DNA of 9,386 nt, from NCBI GenBank assembly GCA_029933635.1, contig JAOZNS010000099.1:1-9386 (forward strand), given 5' to 3'. Position numbers and translations under genes: made by a program. Origin of the DNA: Candidatus Zixiibacteriota bacterium. Lineage in GTDB: Bacteria > Zixibacteria > MSB-5A5 > SM1-73. Below the pieces are notes generated by a model. That model searched no databases. It was not told the origin of the DNA and worked only from the letters and a program-made list of their open reading frames with translations. This document shows positions 1-6,276 of the stretch, in pieces; position 1 is the first letter of the stretch, and each line of letters starts with the position of its first letter.

Positions 1-129
1 AAAAATCAAAAAGATCGACCAGTTTAACCTAAGGCCGAAATCCTTGGGAAAGAAAATCAAGGGAACCACCATGATAAAAAGGGAGACTAAGAAAATACCT
101 TTTATTTCTCCTTGGTAATTTGAACTCAC
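1..129 (-). CDS. N-terminal fragment of a membrane protein (possibly FtsK/SpoIIIE type)
   Basis: The reading frame opens with GTG at 127-129 and runs off the window edge, giving 43 residues. The start is chosen because a strong Shine-Dalgarno, AAGGGGG (134-140), sits 4 nt upstream and overlaps the stop codon of the preceding gene, which suggests translational coupling. The visible peptide has a short polar start (residues 1-10, with GEIK at 7-10). A hydrophobic helix follows at about 11-27 (GIFLVSLFIMVVPLIFF), then a short loop with PKD, then the beginning of a second hydrophobic stretch at about 37-43. A short polar start, 'EI.G' and a first helix ending near a 'P.D' turn resembles the 4-TM N-terminus of FtsK/SpoIIIE DNA translocases, but too little is present to decide. 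The gene itself is well supported by its start signals; the family is a guess. Confidence 0.55.
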   Translation of the reverse strand, partial: MSSNYQGEIKGIFLVSLFIMVVPLIFFPKDFGLRLNWSIFLIF

Positions 130-139
130 CTTACCCCCT

Positions 140-970
140 TTACTCTATGTTTCTATGAAGATGCTCCAAAAGTTCGTTTACCCTTATCCTCAGGGCACCC
201 AGATTTGTCTGGGGGGCACAACAAAGCACAAGGGTCGTTAGCTCAAATTTGATTATCCAGAAGTCAATATTCTGGGTCTCAATGAAAATATATTCCCAAT
301 CTCCAAACCCAATTTTAACTGCTCCACCTTTCACACATCCAGTGATGCTGGCTACGGCTGCTCCCATCTGCTCGTCTTTGAAATTAGGGTCCAGTGCGCT
401 TTCCAGCATAAGCCCATCCTCCCCCACCACCGCTGCTCCCTTTATTCCGGGCAACGACTTTAAATATCTCACTGCATCCTTAAGATCTACCACCTTTTCT
501 ATTCTCAAACGTTCCTGTGCGGTGATTACATCATAGCCAGGCTTGCTTAAATCTGCTTTTCGTTTCAGGTCTTCCAACAACTCAACCAGTGTTTGATTTT
601 CCGGTTCAGCGGCTTTAAGTCTTTCCAAAATCTTTTTAGCATCATCAAATTGACCCTTCTTTAGAAGGATATTGACTAAAAGAAGCTCAGTGGATCTGGT
701 TTTGCCATCCGATTGAACAGCTAAAGCCAGCTCCTTTTCCGCCTCCGAATACAGCCCCCTCTCCAAGTTAATCTTTGCCATCACCAGATGCCCGGGACCA
801 TAATCCGGGTGAAGCTTAAGTCCGCGCGTGCAAACATGAAAGGCTCTGGCAAGATCTCCCTTCTTACGATAGGCATCTGATAAAGCCGCAAAAATCAGGG
901 AGTTAGGGTTACGAGAAAAAATCTCCTCACATTTGGAGATTCTCTCCTCCAGCTGAGCACTCGATCGCAT
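140..970 (-). CDS. TPR–Roadblock/LC7 domain protein
   Basis: The 276-residue product has no signal peptide and is probably cytoplasmic. Residues about 23-125 form three TPR-like helical hairpins: one begins with the LIFAALSDAYRKKGDLARAF segment, the next contains RGLYSEAEKELALAV, and the third contains KKGQFDDAKKILERL. After a charged linker (126-160), residues about 163-268 look like a Roadblock/LC7 domain, with LKSLPGIKGAAVVGEDGLML followed by a region that ends in LGALRIRVNELLEHL. Roadblock/LC7 proteins such as MglB act as regulators or scaffolds of small Ras-like GTPases; TPRs bind partner proteins. The start ATG (968-970) has GAGG 4 nt upstream. The stop is 10 nt before the next gene's start, so the two are likely co-transcribed. 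No GTPase gene is visible in the window, so the partner is unknown. The domain calls are confident; the cellular role is inference. Confidence 0.85.
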   Translation of the reverse strand: MRSSAQLEERISKCEEIFSRNPNSLIFAALSDAYRKKGDLARAFHVCTRGLKLHPDYGPGHLVMAKINLERGLYSEAEKELALAVQSDGKTRSTELLLVNILLKKGQFDDAKKILERLKAAEPENQTLVELLEDLKRKADLSKPGYDVITAQERLRIEKVVDLKDAVRYLKSLPGIKGAAVVGEDGLMLESALDPNFKDEQMGAAVASITGCVKGGAVKIGFGDWEYIFIETQNIDFWIIKFELTTLVLCCAPQTNLGALRIRVNELLEHLHRNIE

Positions 971-1088
971 AAAGCCTCTTTGCTATGATGCACTCCAACT
1001 ACAGAACTCGACGCAAGTTGAAAACTCATCCTCAGCGCCGAAACAACTCTCACAGATGGCCGTGTAAAACAAATGGAAAAGCCGTAAA

Positions 1089-1118
1089 AATATGACTACT
1101 AACTTTATCGACAGACAA
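1089..1118 (-). promoter_or_regulatory. Weak sigma-70-like promoter candidate for the TPR–Roadblock gene
   Basis: On the minus strand TTGTCT (1113-1118) and CATATT (1089-1094) are separated by 18 bp, and each matches 4 of 6 consensus bases. It would give a leader of about 110 nt. It lies in the 256-nt gap 971-1226, which otherwise holds no gene. A short AAGG/CCTT stem followed by seven nucleotides rich in U, near 1143-1172, could be a weak terminator of the upstream membrane-protein gene. AT-rich sequence yields such matches by chance, so confidence is low. Confidence 0.22.
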
Positions 1119-1226
1119 ATCCTGTTACTTAAGTTTGCCCCAGCAAAAAATAAGGTTAAGCCCTCTGTCCTTTTATACTTGAAGCAAAATGATGGAAAGC
1201 GGGGTTGGCTTTAAGAGAAGCAAGAG

Positions 1227-1670
1227 TCAGCTTAAGACCTTCTTTATAAGGTAAATGCCTGAGGCTAAAAAGATCACAAACAAAAGTCGAAAGGTTGAGA
1301 TTATGCTTGGAGAGATCTTTAACCAACCAAGACTCTCCGAAAGACCGAGAAGTTGTGCCACCAATAGAAGGATGAAGGAAAGCGAAAAAAGGGTCCATCC
1401 AGAAGCCAATTGGCCATCCTTCAGGAATGATCTAACACGGATTGATAAAAGAAAACAGACAAACGTCCCCATCAGAAGGGAAATATTCAAAAGCGAAGAG
1501 GACATGGATGAAAAAACACCTCTAGGAGCACCTGATTCTAAAAGATCTTCGCCTGGGTGAGCACAAAGAGCCTCTCTGATAAGAAGAAACATCAAACAAA
1601 AGAGGCTACCACAAGTGAGCCTTTTGATTGTTTTATTCTTTAAACACTTAAAACTTTTCTCTATATACAT
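1227..1670 (-). CDS. Small membrane protein of unknown function
   Basis: The product has 147 residues and no family I recognise. The N-terminus has a basic segment (residues 7-17) followed by a hydrophobic core at about 20-35 that ends in EALCA-HP, resembling a Sec signal peptide cleaved near residue 37. Three further hydrophobic helices are visible at about 59-80, 91-113 and 123-145, with short charged loops (RVRSFLKDGQ; KISPS). The protein ends on a basic KK. The ATG (1668-1670) overlaps the last codons and stop of the upstream DUF4388 gene by 10 bp. AGGAAAG lies 7 nt upstream of it, inside that gene, so translation is probably coupled. The arrangement suggests a membrane partner for the DUF4388 protein, which is inference only. 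Another reading frame over 1156-1398 is treated as a shadow. Confidence 0.75.
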   Translation of the reverse strand: MYIEKSFKCLKNKTIKRLTCGSLFCLMFLLIREALCAHPGEDLLESGAPRGVFSSMSSSLLNISLLMGTFVCFLLSIRVRSFLKDGQLASGWTLFSLSFILLLVAQLLGLSESLGWLKISPSIISTFRLLFVIFLASGIYLIKKVLS

Positions 1671-2860
1671 CGCTTAGCTTTCCTAAGTGTTTTTAGAAGT
1701 TCATCTTCCAATTCATACTCCTTGGCCATCCACCTTTGTTCAGCTATCACCCCAGCCGTTTCCTTCTTGATCTGAGAGATAATCTGTTGGGCTAGGTTCT
1801 TCCCCAGACTCTTAGTAAGTGCGGACAAAAATTCCAAAAGCAAATCATTTAAACCATCTATCAGCTTGTGGAATCTGACAGGCAGAAGCATTTTGTATGT
1901 TGAGTTTCCCAAGGGACGAAAGTCCAGGAAGTTCTCAGAGCTTTCTAACTTCTCCAAAATGGGGTTCAAAGACTTTTGATCGTCAAAGCATCTTTTCAAG
2001 ATCTTTTTTGCCCCCTCTCCCAGTTTTTGGGAAGCCATTCTTTCGATGATCTGGTAAGATTTCGAATAAAGTTTAATTATCAAAGCTAAAAGAAGTTTCG
2101 CATCGTCAATCTTTTGGATTTTCGTTTTCTTCCCTCCTTCCTCCACCAACCCCGATCTGATCAGGTTGTATAAAGCCTTCCGAGTTTGAAATTCGCTTAA
2201 GGGGCTCATTTGTAAAAGTTCAGGGACGGTCCTTTCCCCATCGATTAAGTGGAGCAATTGTAGCTCTTGGATGGTCAGGGTCAATTTATCAGACTTTATC
2301 TGAGGATTTTTGACCAATTTGAGTTTTACGTCATCCGCTGGAAGGACTTGCTGGATTTGTATCCATTCATCTATCCTCTTGGTTCCCTCCATTATCACAT
2401 TTAAGGTATTGAGCTTAACGGTGATTTGTTCTGCAGGAGGCAATTTTCCCTCATAGAAGGTGAACTCCCCGGAATTCCAGCCAAAAGTATTATACACTAT
2501 CTCCTCTATCTGCCAGTGCAACAATTTTATTAATTCCTCCTTGGTTAGGATGCCTATCTCCATAAGAATGGTTCCCAATCTTTTTCCGGTCAGCTTCTGC
2601 AAGCTCAAAACCCTTTCCAGCTCCCTTGGGGATATCCTTTTTCTGGCTAAAAGCAGGTTTCCCAAAAGCTCGCTTTCCTTTCCAGAGGAAGAGGCGTAAA
2701 TGATGCTTCCCTTCATGAAATATATTTCCCTTTTTTGGTTATCTCGGGAGATCAGAAGCATGCCGGTTTTTCCAGCTCCATTAATCAACTGCAAAAGATC
2801 GGATAAAGGCACCGTGCTCAGATTTCCTGTAAGTCCTGCCTCTTTAGTTTCGACGTTCAT
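1661..2860 (-). CDS. DUF4388 (PATAN) domain protein
   Basis: The product is about 399 residues from ATG 2858-2860, which is preferred over the in-frame GTG (2866) and TTG (2869) just upstream; none has a clear Shine-Dalgarno. Residues about 9-165 match the DUF4388/PATAN pattern. It opens with GLTGNLSTVPLSDLLQLI, a typical start of the family, continues with TGMLLISRDNQKREIYF and GSIIYASS, then a helical region, and closes with SGEFTFYEG. PATAN domains occur in proteins linked to two-component signalling, gliding and twitching motility and GTPase regulation. Residues about 195-242 look like a winged-helix-type segment (LLHLIDGERTVPELLQM through LIRSGLVEEGG), as often follows DUF4388. The rest (250-399) is helical and charged and unassigned. 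There is no signal peptide or membrane segment, so it is likely cytoplasmic. It leads a two-gene unit with the overlapping membrane protein. The domain call is strong; the function is not established. Confidence 0.85.
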   Translation of the reverse strand: MNVETKEAGLTGNLSTVPLSDLLQLINGAGKTGMLLISRDNQKREIYFMKGSIIYASSSGKESELLGNLLLARKRISPRELERVLSLQKLTGKRLGTILMEIGILTKEELIKLLHWQIEEIVYNTFGWNSGEFTFYEGKLPPAEQITVKLNTLNVIMEGTKRIDEWIQIQQVLPADDVKLKLVKNPQIKSDKLTLTIQELQLLHLIDGERTVPELLQMSPLSEFQTRKALYNLIRSGLVEEGGKKTKIQKIDDAKLLLALIIKLYSKSYQIIERMASQKLGEGAKKILKRCFDDQKSLNPILEKLESSENFLDFRPLGNSTYKMLLPVRFHKLIDGLNDLLLEFLSALTKSLGKNLAQQIISQIKKETAGVIAEQRWMAKEYELEDELLKTLRKAKRCI

Positions 2861-2980
2861 GCTCACCAAGGAACGTAAGGTTTAACTGCTCCACCCAACT
2901 TCTTACCTTATTCAAATAATTCTATTCATACAATATTAATCGGGAGAAGTCTTTGAGTTCTTAACTCCGCCAGCTAAGAG

Positions 2981-3010
2981 ATTTTACCCACTCCTCTTTA
3001 CGTCGGTTAA
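2981..3010 (-). promoter_or_regulatory. Candidate sigma-70-like promoter for the DUF4388 gene
   Basis: On the minus strand TTAACC (3005-3010, 4/6 matches) is followed 18 bp later by TAAAAT (2981-2986, 5/6 matches). Some promoter is expected here, because a strong terminator at 3047-3086 ends the upstream unit. The predicted start near 2974 would give a leader of about 110 nt containing a perfect short hairpin (GAGTT/AACTC, 2955-2967). The assignment rests on motif matching alone. Confidence 0.35.
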
Positions 3011-3046
3011 AGTTGCACTCTTTAATCTACCCTTAAGATCATGGAC

Positions 3047-3086
3047 AAAAAAACCAGAGCTCATTTGAGTGAGACTCTGGCTTTTT
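3047..3086 (-). terminator. Strong intrinsic terminator of the small basic secreted protein gene
   Basis: A hairpin at 3054-3080 pairs CCAGAGCTCA with TGAG-A-CTCTGG: 10 base pairs, one bulged A and a 6-nt loop. On the minus strand it is followed directly by seven T residues (complement of 3047-3053). It lies about 50 nt after the stop codon at 3136. On the plus strand the stem is followed by a T-rich tract (3081-3096), so it could work in both directions, although no plus-strand gene reads into it. Confidence 0.88.
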
Positions 3087-3135
3087 CTTTTTTCTATGTT
3101 CTTGGAAGAGGTTGGTAAGATATTTTTCTCTGAAC

Positions 3136-3657
3136 TTATTTTCTATCTTTTGGGCTCTTCTTGTCGGTTCTTTTTACTTTTGGCTCCTTCTTCGATGCTT
3201 TCATCTTTAGTACCTCCTCCTCGGGTGCCCGATTGGAAGGGCTTATCTTTTCAGGTATTTTCTTCGAAGGAAGAAGGGGTCTCTTTTTAACCGTTCTTTC
3301 CCGACTTTTGCTCAATTTTCTTTCCAGTCTATCATCGATACCGTTGTTATTCTTATCAATAAAATAATCGTATTTCTCCTTCTTCCTGATGGTCCTAAAT
3401 CTTACTCCGCTCCTCTCTGATTTTTGAGGAACAAGCTTTTGGGGAGTCTCACTTCTCTGGATGATCTTCTCAAAAGAGGAAAGGTCTTGATACCTTTCCT
3501 TCCTTTTGGTTTTTTCTTTGATTTGCTTGAATTCAACAGGTTTTTTCTTATCCTCTGAGCCTTTGCTTTTGGGACCGCGATCAATTGCCCAGGCTGAAGA
3601 AAGAAAAGCCACCGTAGTTAGGACGCACACAAAAACGACAAAGATCCTCTTCTTCAT
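3136..3657 (-). CDS. Small secreted Lys/Arg-rich protein with an Asp/Asn loop motif
   Basis: The product has 173 residues from ATG 3655-3657, chosen because AGAGGTG (3664-3670) lies 6 nt upstream; an in-frame GTG at 3666 would overlap that site. Residues 1-24 are a clear Sec signal peptide: MKKR, then a hydrophobic core, ending in SSAWA before IDRG. The mature part is about one third Lys+Arg and rich in Ser, Pro and Glu, so probably disordered and strongly basic. One recognisable spot is DKNNNGIDDRLE at about 101-112, like the D-x-N-x-N-G-x-D-D calcium-binding loops of thrombospondin type 3 repeats and dockerins, here as a single copy. It has its own promoter and terminator, so it is a single-gene unit downstream of the DUF4384–PEGA gene, whose tail is also Lys/Arg-rich. 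I do not recognise a family. The basic charge could suit binding to anionic polymers (envelope, DNA, RNA), which is speculation. Confidence 0.8.
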   Translation of the reverse strand: MKKRIFVVFVCVLTTVAFLSSAWAIDRGPKSKGSEDKKKPVEFKQIKEKTKRKERYQDLSSFEKIIQRSETPQKLVPQKSERSGVRFRTIRKKEKYDYFIDKNNNGIDDRLERKLSKSRERTVKKRPLLPSKKIPEKISPSNRAPEEEVLKMKASKKEPKVKRTDKKSPKDRK

Positions 3658-3663
3658 TTTTCT

Positions 3664-3670
3664 CACCTCT
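3664..3670 (-). promoter_or_regulatory. Ribosome binding site deciding the start at 3657
   Basis: AGAGGTG on the minus strand, 6 nt before ATG 3655-3657, is a near-ideal Shine-Dalgarno. It favours this ATG over the GTG three codons earlier, which lies within the site. Confidence 0.8.
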
Positions 3671-3730
3671 CATCATCGATTTTTTGAACTAGGCCTTGAT
3701 TAATCGGAAACATTAAACCACACAAGAACT

Positions 3731-3759
3731 AACATAGCCTCGCTTCGCCAACCTGTCAA
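3731..3759 (-). promoter_or_regulatory. Sigma-70-type promoter of the small basic secreted protein gene
   Basis: On the minus strand a perfect -35 TTGACA (3754-3759) is followed by exactly 17 bp and a -10 TATGTT (3731-3736, 4/6). Transcription would start near 3724, giving a leader of about 65 nt ending in the AGAGGTG ribosome binding site. A compact symmetrical element, CCTTCT-CAG-AGAAGG (3797-3811), lies about 40 bp upstream of the -35. It could be an operator or the weak end of the preceding gene's transcript. Confidence 0.8.
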
Positions 3760-3796
3760 TACATATCTTAAGAAGTTTTTACTCATTCATTTGCTT

Positions 3797-3811
3797 CCTT
3801 CTCAGAGAAGG
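3797..3811. repeat. 15-bp perfect inverted repeat upstream of the 3754 promoter
   Basis: CCTTCT (3797-3802) and AGAAGG (3806-3811) flank a 3-nt centre. It lies between the stop of the DUF4384–PEGA gene (3859) and the promoter at 3731-3759. There is no T-run after it on the minus strand, so it is a poor intrinsic terminator; an operator is the alternative. A second imperfect stem, GTTACC/GGTAGC with a 5-nt loop, lies nearer the stop codon at about 3829-3845. Confidence 0.4.
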
Positions 3812-3858
3812 TCGAATTCTACAACTATTGCTACCTACTTGGTAACGAGGGGAGCCTT

Positions 3859-5292
3859 TCATCTTTTTCTCTTCACCGCTTTACTCTTCTTTGCTACTTT
3901 GATACGGTTATTTTTGATGAAATGAGCTGATTTTGTAACTCTTTTTTCTTTCTTGCTTATTCTTGTCTTAGGTTTTGGACTTTTGTCTTTATCAAATTTC
4001 TCCGTTACCCGGGATGGCTGTTTGAAACTGGTAAACTTAAGCTCTCCTTTTATTTTTCTTAATATCTTGCCTTCTGTCTTGACTTTCTTTACTTTTATTT
4101 TTCTTTTGCTTTTGAGCTTACCTTTTTCCGGGGTCAGGGGGTTCCTTATGCTCTGCGTTTTTATCTTCTCTGTTTTGTTTGTCTTTGCCTTGGAGGGAAC
4201 AAGAAAACTCATAGGACGATCTTTGACTCCTCTTCTCTTCCCCTTAAATTTCTTCTCCTTTGAGACCTGAGAGTTTTCAACCTGATATACCCTTCTCTTA
4301 TCTGCATGATGAATCGGCCTTATCAACCCACCTGTTGTGCTTATTCCTCGTCTCCTTTTAGCCTTTTCCGCTCGATAGCTTTTTACCACGAACCTCTCAT
4401 TTACGAATCTGTATCGGTCGTAACAATCGGGCCAAATGGTGATGGTGCAATCTCGTCTTATGCGAATCCAGTCCCTCCATATCCAGCATCCGCGAAACCA
4501 AAAACTCACATAATGTCTTCCAACCACCAGAGCTGGAATGGTTATGGGTGTGATCCCATAAAATGCTCCATCGATCCACACCTCCACTCCCCGAGGATAA
4601 CCGAAATAAACCCCTCCCCAGATTAGGTCCAGCGGGCGGTCCACATATACCTCTCGGGGCCAGTAATACCATCTGGGATATCGGTATTCTACACTGAATA
4701 TGCATATATCTGAGGCATAATCAAATGGGGCAATTTCAGCATTTACCTCCGCCATGAATTCATATGGATCTTCTCCATCCAGAGCATATGCATATATTTC
4801 ACCCTCATATGTATATTCCCCGGGAAAGTTTGGAAGATCCAAAGGCTGCAAGCTGGCGACAGCTTGGATATACTCCACCCCCCTTGGGCCATTAACGGTC
4901 AACTGGTATTCATCAAATCGGTCTGGAATTCTATAAACTCTCCCCCCTTCCACATATGCCCCATCCCAGACATCATAGGGGTACAGCAGATGAACATATC
5001 CTCTGGTGTCTATGTTGTAGATTACCAGATAGCAATCCCGTGAGGTCTGAAAATATACTTTTATCTTTTCCCCGGGATAATAGGTGGCTCCCTCTCCCTT
5101 ATCCACCCAGACATCCACATCTAAATATGGATGAAAGATGCTTCGTCCTCTCACTCTAAATGAATTATCATAATCGGTATGAAGTATCCCCCCACATCCA
5201 TCAGCTAAGCTGGATTTTACTGAGAGCCACCCCGTCAATAAACTTAACCCAAAAATCAAAAACCCCATATACAATTTATTTATTCTCAACAT
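3859..5292 (-). CDS. Secreted DUF4384–PEGA protein with a Lys/Arg-rich tail
   Basis: The product has 477 residues. ATG 5290-5292 has AGGAG 7 nt upstream. Residues 1-30 form a Sec signal peptide (hydrophobic core 9-25, SSLA before DG). Residues about 55-150 look like DUF4384: YYPGEKIKVYFQTSRDCYLV, then a NIDTRGYVHLLYP strand, a pattern seen in surface-associated domains often annotated as DUF4384. Residues 160-225 are rich in Tyr, Trp and acidic residues. Residues about 228-288 look like a PEGA domain: GVEVWIDGAFYGITPI, PALVVGRHYVSF, then alternating strands; PEGA domains occur on bacterial surface and envelope proteins. Residues 301-477 change abruptly: 64 of 177 are Lys or Arg against about 13 acidic, with few hydrophobics, so disordered and near +50. 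It lies 84 nt after the lipoprotein gene with no obvious terminator between, so they are probably co-transcribed. An exported, envelope-facing role is likely; the exact function is unknown. Confidence 0.85.
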   Translation of the reverse strand: MLRINKLYMGFLIFGLSLLTGWLSVKSSLADGCGGILHTDYDNSFRVRGRSIFHPYLDVDVWVDKGEGATYYPGEKIKVYFQTSRDCYLVIYNIDTRGYVHLLYPYDVWDGAYVEGGRVYRIPDRFDEYQLTVNGPRGVEYIQAVASLQPLDLPNFPGEYTYEGEIYAYALDGEDPYEFMAEVNAEIAPFDYASDICIFSVEYRYPRWYYWPREVYVDRPLDLIWGGVYFGYPRGVEVWIDGAFYGITPITIPALVVGRHYVSFWFRGCWIWRDWIRIRRDCTITIWPDCYDRYRFVNERFVVKSYRAEKAKRRRGISTTGGLIRPIHHADKRRVYQVENSQVSKEKKFKGKRRGVKDRPMSFLVPSKAKTNKTEKIKTQSIRNPLTPEKGKLKSKRKIKVKKVKTEGKILRKIKGELKFTSFKQPSRVTEKFDKDKSPKPKTRISKKEKRVTKSAHFIKNNRIKVAKKSKAVKRKR

Positions 5293-5362
5293 AATAAAGC
5301 TCCTGTTTTAAGTCTTTCTATAACTATCTAATCATTCTTATCTTCTTCAATTCCTCTTCAAT

Positions 5363-5383
5363 ATCTCATCTCAATCTCATCTC
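5363..5383. repeat. Tandem 10-bp direct repeat across the lipoprotein stop codon
   Basis: Two exact copies of ATCTCATCTC (5363-5372 and 5374-5383) are separated by one A. They cover the TGA stop (5377-5379) of the lipoprotein gene and the first bases of the 84-nt spacer before the DUF4384–PEGA gene. On the minus strand the repeat is purine-rich and continues into GAAGAGGAATTGAAGAAG. It may be a slippage product or a protein or mRNA target; no function is evident. Confidence 0.5.
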
Positions 5384-6213
5384 AGAGCCTCTTGGCTTGA
5401 TCTGCCACTTATCCTGAGATAATTTTCCGCATGTGGTGGTCTGGAGATAAGCTCTTGATTTCCAGGGTCAATTTGATATGCCCAGTCAAAGATGATTCCA
5501 TAGGATCTGGTAAATCCTTCCACCCTGAGCTTGGCAAAATGGTTGTCTCCGGTCCAGATTATATAAGAATGTCCAAGTATCACCTCCACCCAACCCAGAG
5601 TAGACCAGCCTTCTGTGGGTGACCAGTCCACATCATCTAAATCATCTGTATAACCGAAATCTTGAATATCAGTCAAATCATCTGTAACACACAAGAAGTA
5701 AACTCCAAAGGAATTATCAAAGTCCAGATAAATATCCGCATTGGCATCATCATAGCACACCACCTTTCCCTTTGAAAAATCGAAACCAGAAGCTTCAGGA
5801 GCCCAATGATAATCATGGATTATTTGATCGAAACCCTCCGGTCTGGGGGTGTCATAAGCCACATCTGAAAATTCACTTTCGTTTCCGTGCGTATCTGTGG
5901 CTGTTATAGTATAAAAATAGGTGATACCATTGTTTACCTCCAGATCAACATATTCAGCTATCTTCGTTTTGGCGATCCTGCAGTAATAATCATCTCCCTC
6001 CACCCTTCTGTATATGCGATATTCTTTAAAATCTTTCTCGTCATTTTCTTCCCAACATAAATACACCGCCTCATCTCCGGTGATGCTGTAAAGTCCCTTT
6101 GGCACCGATGGTGGGGTATGATCTGTCCTGATTATATAAACCTCATCTCCGCACCCAACCAAGAGAAAAACCAAACCAACCAAAAATATCAGATTCAACA
6201 AAGCCTTTTTCAT
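5377..6213 (-). CDS. Lipoprotein with an FN3 domain and a beta-rich C-terminal domain
   Basis: The product has 278 residues; ATG 6211-6213 has AGGAG 5 nt upstream. Residues 1-21 are a lipoprotein signal peptide with lipobox LVGC, Cys21 being the lipidated residue, so the protein is anchored to a membrane. Residues about 33-122 look like a fibronectin type III domain: TPPSVPKGLYSITGDEAVYLCW, then DFKEYRIYRR, then GITYFYTITATDTHGNESEFS. Residues about 135-255 form a second, strand-rich, Asp- and Trp-rich domain: SGFDFSKGKVVCYDDANADI, then HFAKLRVEGF and IIFDWAYQIDPGNQE. Its layout (a secreted beta domain opening with 'FDFS.G' and closing with a 'KLRV...F.YQ' pair) recalls HmuY-like haem-binding lipoproteins, but I see no decisive haem ligands and regard this as weak. 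It is the first gene after a sigma-54-type promoter and probably in one transcript with the DUF4384–PEGA gene. Confidence 0.85.
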   Translation of the reverse strand: MKKALLNLIFLVGLVFLLVGCGDEVYIIRTDHTPPSVPKGLYSITGDEAVYLCWEENDEKDFKEYRIYRRVEGDDYYCRIAKTKIAEYVDLEVNNGITYFYTITATDTHGNESEFSDVAYDTPRPEGFDQIIHDYHWAPEASGFDFSKGKVVCYDDANADIYLDFDNSFGVYFLCVTDDLTDIQDFGYTDDLDDVDWSPTEGWSTLGWVEVILGHSYIIWTGDNHFAKLRVEGFTRSYGIIFDWAYQIDPGNQELISRPPHAENYLRISGRSSQEALR

Positions 6214-6276
6214 TTTTACTCCTCTTGGAAATCTCTACACTGACTTTTCTAAAAGCCACCATCTTTTTATTTTTAA

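Noticed and set aside
249..536. 95-residue plus-strand frame opposite the TPR–Roadblock gene
   Set aside because: It is antisense to a clear domain-bearing gene and shows no recognisable features.
1156..1398. 80-residue minus-strand frame overlapping the small membrane protein gene
   Set aside because: It shares most of its span with the better-supported gene in another frame, has no ribosome binding site or recognisable domain, and its start lies inside that gene.
2955..3030. Possible cyclic-di-GMP-I (GEMM) riboswitch, from GACGTAAAG and TAGCTGGCGG on the minus strand
   Set aside because: The essential GGCAAACC receptor strand, the GNRA hairpin and the tetraloop-receptor arrangement are missing, so the likeness is only superficial.
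3953..4270. 105-residue plus-strand frame rich in Phe and Leu
   Set aside because: It is the antisense reading of the Lys/Arg-rich tail (AAG/AAA codons read as CTT/TTT), which explains its composition. No start signals are seen.
4397..4705. 102-residue minus-strand frame within the DUF4384–PEGA gene
   Set aside because: It lies wholly inside the confirmed gene in another frame, with no family match and no start signal.
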